Shown: positions 7,458-14,952 of the stretch, one piece after another | How positions within the stretch are numbered: the first letter of the stretch is position 1 | How the letters are laid out: each line of letters starts with the position of its first letter | Assembly (NCBI GenBank): GCA_017625615.1 | Contig: JAGAKP010000006.1 | Location: 1 to 47,485, forward strand | Length of the DNA: 47,485 bases | Reading direction: 5' to 3' | DNA from: Clostridia bacterium | GTDB lineage: Bacteria; Bacillota; Clostridia; Oscillospirales; CAG-382 | Made by a program: the position numbers and the translations under genes | The notes under the pieces: generated by a model | Databases searched by the model: none | Seen by the model: only the letters and a program-made list of their open reading frames with translations | Told to the model about the DNA's origin: nothing

Positions 7458-7811
7458 ATGGCAAGAGTAAAAGGCGCTCTTTCTACCAGAAAGAGAAGAA
7501 ATAAAACCTTAAAGCTCGCTAAGGGCTATTGGGGCGCAAAAAGTAAACATTTCAAGATGGCTAAGCAGGCCGTTCTTAAGAGCGGCAACTACGCTTACAT
7601 CGGCAGAAAGCAGAAGAAGAGAGATTTCCGCGCTCTGTGGATCACCAGAATTTCCGCACAGTGCAAGGTTGAAGGCATCAACTACTCCCGCTTCATGAAC
7701 GGTCTCAAGAAGAGCGGTATCACTCTCAACCGTAAGATGCTGGCTGAACTGGCTGTTTCCGACAAGGCTGCATTCGCAAAGCTTGTTGAAACCGCAAAGG
7801 CAGCTCTGTAA
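7458..7811 (+). CDS. rplT: 50S ribosomal protein L20
   Basis: An early-assembly large-subunit protein of 117 residues, the normal length. It has the basic N-terminal extension ([31 protein letters not shown]) and the globular C-domain ([22 protein letters not shown]). In low-GC Gram-positives L20 also binds the operon leader and shuts down its own synthesis, which fits the attenuator seen before infC. CGGAGG precedes the ATG. Last gene of the operon; rpsU follows under its own promoter. Confidence 0.98.
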   Translation: MARVKGALSTRKRRNKTLKLAKGYWGAKSKHFKMAKQAVLKSGNYAYIGRKQKKRDFRALWITRISAQCKVEGINYSRFMNGLKKSGITLNRKMLAELAVSDKAAFAKLVETAKAAL

Positions 7812-7815
7812 AGTA

Positions 7816-7844
7816 TTGACAATACAGAGAAAATTTGATATAAT
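7816..7844 (+). promoter_or_regulatory. Consensus sigma-A promoter of rpsU
   Basis: Perfect TTGACA (7816-7821), 17 bp, TATAAT (7839-7844), starting only five bases after the rplT stop. Confidence 0.92.
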
Positions 7845-7893
7845 ATCTATATTATGACAAATTTCCCGTCATGTACGGAGGGAGGGACAAAAA

Positions 7894-8070
7894 ATGGCTG
7901 AGATCAAGGTTAAAGAAAACGAAAGCATAGACAGCGCCCTTCGCAGATTCAAGAGAAGCTACCTCAGAAGCGGTGTTCAGGCAGAACTCCGTAAGAGAGA
8001 GCATTACGAGAAGCCCAGCGTAAAGCGCAAGAAGAAGTCCGAGGCTGCAAGAAAGCGCAAGTTTAAGTAA
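7894..8070 (+). CDS. rpsU: 30S ribosomal protein S21
   Basis: A 58-residue, highly basic protein: [20 protein letters not shown] at the N-terminus, then [21 protein letters not shown] and a Lys/Arg-rich tail ([15 protein letters not shown]), which is the standard S21 layout. GGAGGGAGG lies about nine bases before the ATG at 7894. It has its own consensus promoter at 7816. Downstream come two hairpin repeats, each followed by a terminator, before the convergent peptidase gene. In Firmicutes rpsU is often next to yqeY or in the dnaK-dnaG region; here it follows rplT. Confidence 0.96.
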   Translation: MAEIKVKENESIDSALRRFKRSYLRSGVQAELRKREHYEKPSVKRKKKSEAARKRKFK

Positions 8071-8091
8071 GGATTTCACACTATGAAAACA

Positions 8092-8132
8092 ATCACCCCA
8101 CGAATGCCGTCCGCATTCGTGAGGACCCCGAT
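8092..8132 (+). repeat. Dispersed hairpin repeat, copy 1
   Basis: Edges ATCACCCC and GGACCCCGAT enclose a stem CACGAATGC/GCATTCGTG. The stem differs from the other copies but stays paired. It lies just after rpsU and is followed directly by a terminator. Confidence 0.7.
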
Positions 8133-8140
8133 TAAAATTA

Positions 8141-8173
8141 AAGGAGAGCAACTATGCTCTCCTTTGTTTTTTG
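8141..8173 (+). terminator. Terminator after rpsU
   Basis: GGAGAGCA, loop acta, TGCTCTCC, then TTTGTTTTTT. Confidence 0.9.
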
Positions 8174-8178
8174 TATAA

Positions 8179-8217
8179 ATCACCCCGCGAAGCCTTACGG
8201 CTTCGTGGGGACCCCGA
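8179..8217 (+). repeat. Dispersed hairpin repeat, copy 2
   Basis: ATCACCCC-GCGAAGCC-ttac-GGCTTCGT-GGGGACCCCGAC. Same stem as the copy at 33848. Followed at once by a second terminator hairpin. Confidence 0.75.
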
Positions 8218-8222
8218 CAAAA

Positions 8223-8261
8223 ATCGGCAGAGGTATCATTCCCCTGCCGATATATTTTTTT
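8223..8261. terminator. Terminator between rpsU and the convergent M13 peptidase gene
   Basis: ATCGGCAG (8223-8230) pairs with CTGCCGAT (8244-8251), followed by ATATTTTTTT on the plus strand; a shorter U-run exists on the minus strand. Confidence 0.75.
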
Positions 8262-10158
8262 ACCAGATAACTATACGCTTTTCGGGAGAAAGGTACATTT
8301 GGTCGGTTTCCTTTACGTCAAAGGCGGAATACCATTCGGAGAAATTTCTGGGAGGCATATTTGCGCGGAGGAGGCAGGGGCCGTGAACGTCAACTGCAAG
8401 AAGCATCTGCTGATATTCGGGTCTTGCCTTCTGGCACCATACTCTTGCCCAGTTGCAGAAGTATTCCTGATAGGATACGCCCTCGGTCTTTGACATTATG
8501 TCAAGCGTTACGGACATACCGCCGTTATCCGCCATATTCTCGCTGACGATAAATGCGCCGTTTACCTTACCCCAAGGAAGCTCGATGCCGTCGAACTGCT
8601 CGATCATTTGGTTTACCTTTGCCTCGAAGCGTTTGAAGTCGTCCTCGGTCCACCAATCGTTGATATTACCGTTTTCATCGCACTTTGCACCGTTGGAATC
8701 GAATGCGTGGGATATTTCGTGACCGATAACTCCGCCGATACCGCCGAGGTTTTCGCTTCTGGTCTGCTTAAGAGAATAGAAAGGAGCCTGAAGAATAGCC
8801 GCTGGGAAGGTTATATCGTTTACGAAGGGATCGTAGCAGGCGTTTACCATATGTCCCGGCATTGCCCAGTTTTCGGGCTCGGTAGGCTTATTGAGCTTGC
8901 CGTAGGAATCAAGGACTCTCACAGCCTTGAGAGTAAGCATAATATCGAAGAGAGAATCCTCGGGGTTGAACACCATCTTATCGTAGACGGCTCTTACCTT
9001 ATCGGGATAGCCCATCTTAACGCCCATGGTGGACAGCTTGAGAATGGCCTTTTCCTTGGTAGCCTCGCCGAGGATATCGTTGGTCCTGATACGTGTTCTG
9101 TAGGTATCTATGATCTGATAAACAATTTCGGTGATATCCTTTTTAGCTTCCTCGCCGAAGTATTTTTCGCCGTAGTAAATTCCCACGGGCTCGGAATAGA
9201 GAGAGGAAACAAGGTTGTACGCAAACTTTTCGATAGACTGCATCTTTGCTACGCCCATTACGGCACGCATAAACATACCGCCCATATCACGTAGCTCCTC
9301 GGAAAGGAAGGAGCAGTACTTGAGAAGTCCCGTTACGTACGCCCAGTGCTTGTAGATTTCAAGAGTATCTGCGTTGAGCACGGTTGCAAAGGAAGCAAAA
9401 TATCTGGGCTCGGTAACCACGATGGTAGAAGGAACGGAGCCGAAAAGATCGTTAAGAAGAGTATCAAGAGCAAGATTGGGAAGCATTTCCGCAACCTTTG
9501 CGGTATCCATGGGGTTGTACATTTCAACGTACTTGGACCATTCCTCTCTGGTCTTTACAAGGCCGCCGAGAAGCTCATCGAAGGCGAGAGCGTCGTTAAC
9601 GTATTTTTCCTGATCCTCTGCGGAAAGATCGGTCTTTGCCATAACAGCCTTTGCTACGTTTGACCAGATGCCGATAAGCTGTGCCTTCTGAGAAGCCATT
9701 TCGGGCTTATAATAAGATGCATCGGGCAGGATAACGCCTGCACCCTGAATATAAACGAGGCGCTGCTTGGTGTTTTTCATATCCGTATCAACGTCAACGT
9801 TGATGGGAGTGGGAATATCCTTTAAAACGAGGGTCTTATAAAGACGGCTGAAGTCTTCAACGGTCTTTATTTCGTCAAGAATTGCAAGGTTTTTAAGAGC
9901 GGGAGCTATACCGTCCTTTGCCTTTCTGTCCGCATCCTTTACGATAGCGTACAGACGGCAGGCTCTCTCGAGGTGCTCGTTGGGATAGGACTCGCTTGCA
10001 GTCATGGTGTCAAGCTCGTTCATCATTATTTTCTCAACACCCTCGGCAAGCTCGGAAAATCCGCCCGCTACGGGTCTGTCGTCGGGAATGACGAGGTTAT
10101 CCAGAGTTTCTTTATTGACGAACATATACAGATCGTCTTGTATTCTGATGTTTTCCAT
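8260..10158 (-). CDS. M13-family zinc metallopeptidase (PepO/neprilysin-like)
   Basis: An endopeptidase that degrades oligopeptides. The 632-residue protein has the zinc motif HEISH at 480-484 inside VIGHEISHAFDSNGAKCDENG, the third zinc ligand in ENMADNGG (Glu540), and substrate-side residues in a C-terminal NMPPRNFSEWYSAF. It ends in IVIW, as family members end in a W. There is no signal peptide or membrane anchor, so this is a cytoplasmic PepO-type enzyme, probably used for peptide turnover. AGGAG precedes the ATG at 10158 and a good promoter lies at 10193-10221 (minus). The gene stands alone, with a terminator on each side. Confidence 0.95.
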   Translation of the reverse strand: MENIRIQDDLYMFVNKETLDNLVIPDDRPVAGGFSELAEGVEKIMMNELDTMTASESYPNEHLERACRLYAIVKDADRKAKDGIAPALKNLAILDEIKTVEDFSRLYKTLVLKDIPTPINVDVDTDMKNTKQRLVYIQGAGVILPDASYYKPEMASQKAQLIGIWSNVAKAVMAKTDLSAEDQEKYVNDALAFDELLGGLVKTREEWSKYVEMYNPMDTAKVAEMLPNLALDTLLNDLFGSVPSTIVVTEPRYFASFATVLNADTLEIYKHWAYVTGLLKYCSFLSEELRDMGGMFMRAVMGVAKMQSIEKFAYNLVSSLYSEPVGIYYGEKYFGEEAKKDITEIVYQIIDTYRTRIRTNDILGEATKEKAILKLSTMGVKMGYPDKVRAVYDKMVFNPEDSLFDIMLTLKAVRVLDSYGKLNKPTEPENWAMPGHMVNACYDPFVNDITFPAAILQAPFYSLKQTRSENLGGIGGVIGHEISHAFDSNGAKCDENGNINDWWTEDDFKRFEAKVNQMIEQFDGIELPWGKVNGAFIVSENMADNGGMSVTLDIMSKTEGVSYQEYFCNWARVWCQKARPEYQQMLLAVDVHGPCLLRANMPPRNFSEWYSAFDVKETDQMYLSPEKRIVIW

Positions 10159-10192
10159 ATAGGTCTCCTGTTAAAAATTGGTTTATATCCGT

Positions 10193-10221
10193 ATTATAAA
10201 ACAAAATAAGTAAAAACACAA
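10193..10221 (-). promoter_or_regulatory. Sigma-A promoter of the M13 peptidase gene
   Basis: On the minus strand TTGTGT (10221-10216), 17 bp, TATAAT (10198-10193). Confidence 0.75.
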
Positions 10222-10230
10222 GTACAAATT

Positions 10231-10256
10231 AAAAAGGCGGACATTTTGCCCGCCTG
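10231..10256 (-). terminator. Terminator of the DUF2975/HTH/membrane-protein operon
   Basis: On the minus strand a GGCGG/CCGCC stem is followed by TTTTT, just after the stop at 10261. Confidence 0.75.
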
Positions 10257-10260
10257 GATT

Positions 10261-11844
10261 TTAATTGATATAGTCCTCTATTGCTTTTTGCGCCACTATA
10301 TCGGGAACGGAGAAGGCGGTGAAAAGGGATTTGCGTTCCAATCTGCCCTTAAGACCGCGGATACAGTAAACTGTATAATACGCCGCTTCGTCCTCCTTCA
10401 ATTCGGAAAAATCGCTTTCGTCTATTACGTTTTCCTTTATTTTTGCGCCCGTTTCGGCTTCATAATGCTCGGCGTAGCGGAGTATTGCGGGAAGGGCGGG
10501 AGTGCCGAGGTCGTACAGCGCGTGAACGTCGACGGAATCAAGGTCGCCCGAAATATATTTATCCACGTTATAATCCGCAATGATACCGTTATAGTTTGAG
10601 AGGGTAAGCAGCATAACCATAGCCGCTACCACTATTCCGGAAGCGGGAATAAGCTTAAGACGGTTAATGAACTGTTTAAGGATTATAAGCACGAACACAA
10701 GTGCCAAAAGCACCATAAACCACGATGCTATCACACGTTTTGCTGTTAAGCCGTAGCTTTGGACGTATATTGCCATTTTGGAAAATGCGGTGGCGATAAG
10801 CACCAAGGTCATTACGGAAATAAGTATATTGGCAGTCTTGAGAAGTGCCGTATCCCCTTTTCCTTTGCGCTTTGTGAAAAATGCCGACAGGGCGAGAATA
10901 AGGATATTTATGGCGGAAACGGAGCATAGTTCAAAAAATCCGCTTCTTGCGTATTCGGCGTAGGTAAGTCCTTCGGGAAGGACGCCCGAAAAGGCGGAAA
11001 TATAATAATTCCACTGGGAAATAAAGAAGATCACGTACACGGCAACAAGAGGAAGCAGCGCAACCGCAACGGTGACGGTGGGAATAAAATGGGTATTCTG
11101 ATAAGCGTTGCCGCAAAAGAATTCGTCTATACCCACGTAAAGCTTGCGGTTAACGCAGGCGGAATACATTCCGAAGATATACATTGCCACCAAGCCGCCC
11201 ATTGCAAGAGAAAACAGATGGGAAAACAGCTTGAAGCCGCGGAAGAAAGCGAAAATATCCGAAAGGATTTTTGAAAAGCTATCGTCATAAGAAAGCAAGG
11301 ATATTACAGTGACGGTGGGAACTACGGCGATGGCTATGCCGAGCAGAACCTTGAGCAGCATTTTTCCGCCTACCCGTTTTCCCGAAAACATTGCCACCCA
11401 TACCCTGCCGAAGGCGGAAAAGGGCAAGAGGATCAACGCCTTGAAGAAATCCACGCAGATCATATCCGACATTCCGCGCTGAAGCTTGTTTCCGCAGGCG
11501 GAATACACGAAATAGGAATATCCCATAACCGATCCGCAAAAGGCGAGAAGCTGTGCGAAGGAATCTGCCGAAATGAATATTGCCGCGGAAAGGATCGCGG
11601 AGATAAGCGCCGATACTATGGAAGAAGCGTTAAAGCGCACCCCTTTGACGATCAAGGCAACGAAGGTTACGGCAAGCACCGAAAAGGCTACCAAAAACAT
11701 ACCCAAAGGGTTTTTATCGGCAGGCAAGGCGCGGCAGAACAAATAGCCGCCGAGTAGGGAAAACCACGCGAAAAAGCATTCAAAGCCGGAATATTTTACG
11801 TTGGTTGCGGTGGGCTCAATGATGGTGATGTCATCGTTGGTCAT
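10261..11844 (-). CDS. Polytopic membrane protein, DUF4153/DUF4173-like
   Basis: A 527-residue integral membrane protein with about 12 hydrophobic segments (for example FFAWFSLLGGYLFC, MFLVAFSVLAVTFVALIV, VVPTVTVISLL) and a soluble C-terminal tail of about 110 residues. The segment LTYAEYARSGFFELCSVSAINILIL matches the conserved core of the DUF4153/DUF4173 families, whose function is unknown. It overlaps the HTH gene upstream by 14 bases, so the two are translationally coupled, and a DUF2975 protein precedes both. The three form one operon from the promoter at 12589. A role in sensing or responding to membrane state is a guess from this arrangement. Confidence 0.8.
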   Translation of the reverse strand: MTNDDITIIEPTATNVKYSGFECFFAWFSLLGGYLFCRALPADKNPLGMFLVAFSVLAVTFVALIVKGVRFNASSIVSALISAILSAAIFISADSFAQLLAFCGSVMGYSYFVYSACGNKLQRGMSDMICVDFFKALILLPFSAFGRVWVAMFSGKRVGGKMLLKVLLGIAIAVVPTVTVISLLSYDDSFSKILSDIFAFFRGFKLFSHLFSLAMGGLVAMYIFGMYSACVNRKLYVGIDEFFCGNAYQNTHFIPTVTVAVALLPLVAVYVIFFISQWNYYISAFSGVLPEGLTYAEYARSGFFELCSVSAINILILALSAFFTKRKGKGDTALLKTANILISVMTLVLIATAFSKMAIYVQSYGLTAKRVIASWFMVLLALVFVLIILKQFINRLKLIPASGIVVAAMVMLLTLSNYNGIIADYNVDKYISGDLDSVDVHALYDLGTPALPAILRYAEHYEAETGAKIKENVIDESDFSELKEDEAAYYTVYCIRGLKGRLERKSLFTAFSVPDIVAQKAIEDYIN

Positions 11845-12055
11845 CTTTAGATTGCTCCTCTCTGTATTCGATAATGTCCTCTACCCTGCAATCAAGGGCA
11901 CGGCAGATGGCATCAAGGGTGGAAAAGCGTATTGCTTTTGCTTTATTGTTTTTAAGAATGGAAAGGTTGGCAAGGGTGATGCCCACCTTCTCCGAAAGCT
12001 CGTTAAGTGACATTTTGCGTTTTGCCATCATAACGTCAAGGTTAATAATTATCAT
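11831..12055 (-). CDS. Small Cro/C1-type HTH regulator (YozG-like)
   Basis: A 74-residue, single-domain DNA-binding protein: MIIINLDVMMAKRKMSLNELSEKVGIT starts the five-helix XRE fold, followed by LSILKNNKAKAIRFSTLDAICRALDC. The ATG at 12055 is chosen because AGGTGG lies seven bases before it and family members begin this way; an upstream in-frame extension to 12070 is less likely. This type is regularly paired with a DUF2975 membrane protein, as here. The most likely target is the operon's own promoter, though I see no clear operator palindrome. The C-terminus overlaps the next gene by 14 bases. Confidence 0.9.
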   Translation of the reverse strand: MIIINLDVMMAKRKMSLNELSEKVGITLANLSILKNNKAKAIRFSTLDAICRALDCRVEDIIEYREEQSKDDQR

Positions 12056-12071
12056 TTTACGCCACCTCACA

Positions 12072-12551
12072 TCAAACGGTAAGATCGTTTTCGTTCTTTA
12101 TTTCGGTAGCCGCTTCAATGACGTTTTTGACAACGCGCAGACAAAGTCCGAGGAAAGCCATTGCAAGTGATACAATATACGCCGCGGAATGGAAAAGCTG
12201 ACCGATAAGCACTATCGCCGCAAGAAAAACGCACGCCCAAGATATAAAACGGATATACGAAACACTTTTCGCAGTAAAAACAAGACCTTTTCTTACGCGG
12301 AGCAAGAGCAGAGTTACTGCCACACAGCAGGCAAGTGCGAGGGCAATAATAACGTAGCCCCAGATCAAAAACCAAGTAAGGTATCCGTCGCCGAGATTAT
12401 CGTAAAGAATAGACTTTATAAAGGTTCCCGTAGGGCTCACCTGAGAAGCCTGAACGGGCATTATAACGGCAATGACCAAAAGAATGACTGAAAAAGCGTT
12501 TGACAGGATCAAGGAAAGTATAACTGAAGCTTTGGGCGGTATTTTCGGCAT
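12072..12551 (-). CDS. DUF2975-family membrane protein
   Basis: A 159-residue protein with four predicted membrane helices (ASVILSLILSNAFSVILLVIAVIM, LIWGYVIIALALACCVAVTLLLL, FISWACVFLAAIVLIGQLF, AYIVSLAMAFLGLCLRVV) and a short acidic tail. DUF2975 proteins form pairs with small XRE regulators and may act as membrane-side partners that modulate them; that role is not proven. The ATG at 12551 has GGAGTG eight to nine bases upstream. A longer frame back to 12617 is excluded because it would begin in the -35 box. First gene of the operon. Confidence 0.85.
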   Translation of the reverse strand: MPKIPPKASVILSLILSNAFSVILLVIAVIMPVQASQVSPTGTFIKSILYDNLGDGYLTWFLIWGYVIIALALACCVAVTLLLLRVRKGLVFTAKSVSYIRFISWACVFLAAIVLIGQLFHSAAYIVSLAMAFLGLCLRVVKNVIEAATEIKNENDLTV

Positions 12552-12588
12552 AACATTTTCACTCCAAATTCTGTAATGTTCTGATTTG

Positions 12589-12617
12589 AGCATAACACAG
12601 TATTTCTCGTTTGTCAA
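12589..12617 (-). promoter_or_regulatory. Sigma-A promoter of the DUF2975 operon
   Basis: Minus strand TTGACA (12617-12612), 17 bp, TATGCT (12594-12589). Confidence 0.85.
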
Positions 12618-12659
12618 TAGTAATTTATCGTTTTTCGATATTTTTTAGCCGAAAAAGAA

Positions 12660-12690
12660 TAAAGGGCGCGGTTTAAGCGTGCCCTTTTGA
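12660..12690 (-). terminator. Terminator after the ABC-class ATPase gene
   Basis: AAAGGGC...GCCCTTT stem (plus coordinates 12660-12687); the minus-strand product ends in CCCTTTATTCTTTTT. Confidence 0.7.
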
Positions 12691-12699
12691 TATACTTTT

Positions 12700-14490
12700 C
12701 TATTCCTTCTTGTAATCCGTTTCCCGCATACGGTTGATAACGCCCTTAAGTTCCTGCTTGCGCGGGAGATCGAGAAACCGTCGGCAGGTGGTAAAGAAGG
12801 AGGTATAAACGGAATCAAGACCTTCCTTGCCGATGAGATAATACATCTCGTCTATGACTGCGTCAATATCTATATACGGCGAATCGTTGGTGACGGCAAT
12901 ACGGCGGAGCATAAAGCCGAGAGCATCCATCTGACCGACGCTTATGATATTATGTAACCCTCTCAGGTCTATTCTTTCGTTGCCCATAAAGATAATGCCC
13001 ATATCGGAAACGGCGAGGAGCTCGGTGCCGCTTCTTTCGGGATAAGAGGTAAACCCGCGGGAAAAAAGAGTGCGGGACTGTGTCCAATCCGCCGCGGCTG
13101 ATTCGTTCTCTGTATGGGGAGTGCTTATTTCGCGTGCTTTTTCGGTTACGTCGTGTATGATATAGTCCTCCATCATATATATTTTATCCGCTACGGAAAG
13201 GTATTCTCCGCTTCCGCCGATAACCAGCAGAGTGGAAACTCCCTTTTCCTTGTAAAGCTGACGGACGCGGTCGGTAAAGGGGGTTATGGGCTCCTTTGAG
13301 ATAAGGGCCTTCATCATACCGTCGCGTATCATAAAGTTGGTGGCGCTTCTGTCCTCGTCGATGAGAAGAAGACGGGAGCCCATTTCCAGAGCCTCCATAA
13401 TATTTGCCGCCTGCGAGGTGGATCCCGAGGCGCGCTGTGTGGAGAAATCCGCGGTATCGCCGCCGGGAAGCCATTTTATAAAGGGAGAGATATTGACGTG
13501 CCGTATACATCTGCCGTCCTCCGCGGAAACCGTAAGGGCGGTTTCGTCGGTTATGCACAATTCCCTTCCGTCGCCGTAAACGTGGTCGTATATTCCCGCG
13601 GAAACCGCATCCAGCAGGGTTGATTTTCCCGAATAACCGCCGCCCGTAATAACCGTCACTCCCCTTTTTATTCCCATTCCGCAGACTCCGCAGACTTCGA
13701 TAAGATCATTTGGCGGAGAAACGAAGGGAACTGCGTTTTCCATGGGAAGCTCGGTGCCCTTTGAACGGGGGAGAATGCTGCCGTCGGCAATAAAGGCGCA
13801 GTAAGGGCTGTCCTTAAGCCAAAGACGGATCTCCCTCTGCTTATTTGCAAGAGCCATTGCCTTTTCAAACAAAGCAAGATCGAATTCGTACGTAAACCTT
13901 TCCATAGCGTCGGGCAGGTCACGGCAAAGCATTTGTATGGTCTTGCGCAGCTTTCTTTCGGGAAGCTGGACCTGAAGCATAACGCACAGACACATTACGG
14001 GCGGACGCTCGACGCCGTCGTTTAAAAGGTATATTTTCGCTCCTCCGCCGTTTTCGTAGTCCTTTTGGGGACAGACGGTAAAATAGGCTGTGTTGCGAAG
14101 CACCACCTCGCCGCCCGGCTTATACAGATAATAAGCGCCGTTTTCCTTATCGGGACGGGCGCGGTTGAAGATTCCCTCGTTAAGCTTGTCTATATAGGGA
14201 GCAAGGCGGCGCAGGCAAAAATCCGCCGCGGCAACGGAAAAATCCGATATTCCCATAAGGGATGCGGGTATCATAAAGGTCAGGGTAGGCTTGTCCTTGG
14301 CGTTTTTGTGGGTGGTTTCTATACGCACGGAAATATCGCCGTACCAATAGGTGGGGTCGGATTCTACGATAGGCTCGGGAGAGGGGTTTCCGTAGCTTCC
14401 CGCGGGGACGAGTATTTCCCCCTCGTACATAGCCTTATAGGTGGTAGTGCTGTTATCCATTGAAAGTAAAAAGCTTTTAAGTCGTTTCAA
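12700..14490 (-). CDS. ABC-class P-loop ATPase, PF09818 type (COG3044)
   Basis: A soluble 596-residue protein of the predicted ATPase of the ABC class family. The Walker A motif is GGGYSGKSTLL (about residue 289), followed by DHVYGDGRELCITDETA and a large insertion with FSTQRASGSTSQAANIMEALEMG, which resembles an ABC signature region. Walker B is RLLLIDEDRSATNFMIRD. There is no membrane domain and no permease partner nearby. The cellular role of this family is not established. The start is a TTG at 14490 with CGGAGG eight bases upstream; there is no better start. The gene has a promoter at 14784-14812 and a 290-base leader with two tandem terminators, so conditional expression is likely. Confidence 0.88.
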   Translation of the reverse strand: MKRLKSFLLSMDNSTTTYKAMYEGEILVPAGSYGNPSPEPIVESDPTYWYGDISVRIETTHKNAKDKPTLTFMIPASLMGISDFSVAAADFCLRRLAPYIDKLNEGIFNRARPDKENGAYYLYKPGGEVVLRNTAYFTVCPQKDYENGGGAKIYLLNDGVERPPVMCLCVMLQVQLPERKLRKTIQMLCRDLPDAMERFTYEFDLALFEKAMALANKQREIRLWLKDSPYCAFIADGSILPRSKGTELPMENAVPFVSPPNDLIEVCGVCGMGIKRGVTVITGGGYSGKSTLLDAVSAGIYDHVYGDGRELCITDETALTVSAEDGRCIRHVNISPFIKWLPGGDTADFSTQRASGSTSQAANIMEALEMGSRLLLIDEDRSATNFMIRDGMMKALISKEPITPFTDRVRQLYKEKGVSTLLVIGGSGEYLSVADKIYMMEDYIIHDVTEKAREISTPHTENESAAADWTQSRTLFSRGFTSYPERSGTELLAVSDMGIIFMGNERIDLRGLHNIISVGQMDALGFMLRRIAVTNDSPYIDIDAVIDEMYYLIGKEGLDSVYTSFFTTCRRFLDLPRKQELKGVINRMRETDYKKE

Positions 14491-14783
14491 ATAATATTCC
14501 TCCGAAAAAATGATTTGTGAAAAGCAAAAAACAAAACCTCCTTAATAAAAAATGATGGTTGCCTTAAGCTTATATAAGGAATATTTCGAAAAACAAAAAA
14601 ACACCCCTTCGGGTGAAACGCAAAAAAATACACCCGAAACCGGATGTGAACACATTTATATGCTTTTTGAACAAGACTAAAAAGCAAAGAGAACGTATTT
14701 TACTTCCGGCAAATATAAGCTTTTCATTAAAAAACGCCCCTTTCGGCTTGAATTTGTACGGCAACACGCTGCCGTCTGTGTAA
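14491..14783 (-). promoter_or_regulatory. Leader of the ATPase gene with tandem terminators and an alternative hairpin
   Basis: On the minus strand the RNA first forms ACATCCG/CGGGTGT followed by a U-run (14647-14622), then CACCC/GGGTG followed by TTTTTTT (14615-14595). The 3' arm of the first (TTCGGGTG) is perfectly complementary to the 5' arm of the second (CACCCGAA). A single antiterminator hairpin could therefore replace both. An unused AAGGAGG lies at 14539-14533 with no well-placed start codon. Open frames in this stretch look spurious. Confidence 0.55.
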
Positions 14784-14812
14784 AATATACCACGCAGGAC
14801 CGATTTTGTCAA
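14784..14812 (-). promoter_or_regulatory. Sigma-A promoter of the ABC-class ATPase gene
   Basis: Minus strand TTGACA (14812-14807), 17 bp, TATATT (14789-14784), with TGG before the -10. Confidence 0.88.
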
Positions 14813-14872
14813 TAGGTGGTAAACATAACATTCGTCAAAAGTAATAAAAATAAGTTTTTCGGTTTTTACCTA

Positions 14873-14901
14873 TTGATTATTTTTAACATCAATGCTATAA
14901 T
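14873..14901 (+). promoter_or_regulatory. Sigma-A promoter of the peptide-binding protein gene
   Basis: TTGATT (14873-14878), 17 bp, TATAAT (14896-14901), about 50 bases before the start at 14953. Confidence 0.8.
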
Positions 14902-14952
14902 ATTATGAATTGTTGTGAAGTACCTTCGCAAATCATCCGGGAGGAACAGATA

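Noticed and set aside
14491..14540. Possible leader peptide after AAGGAGG at 14539-14533
   Set aside because: The only start codon in reach (TTG) is two bases after the ribosome site, too close to be credible.
14570..14812. Small minus-strand open frames in the ATPase leader (to 80 codons)
   Set aside because: They run through the tandem terminators and start at the -35 box; no ribosome site.
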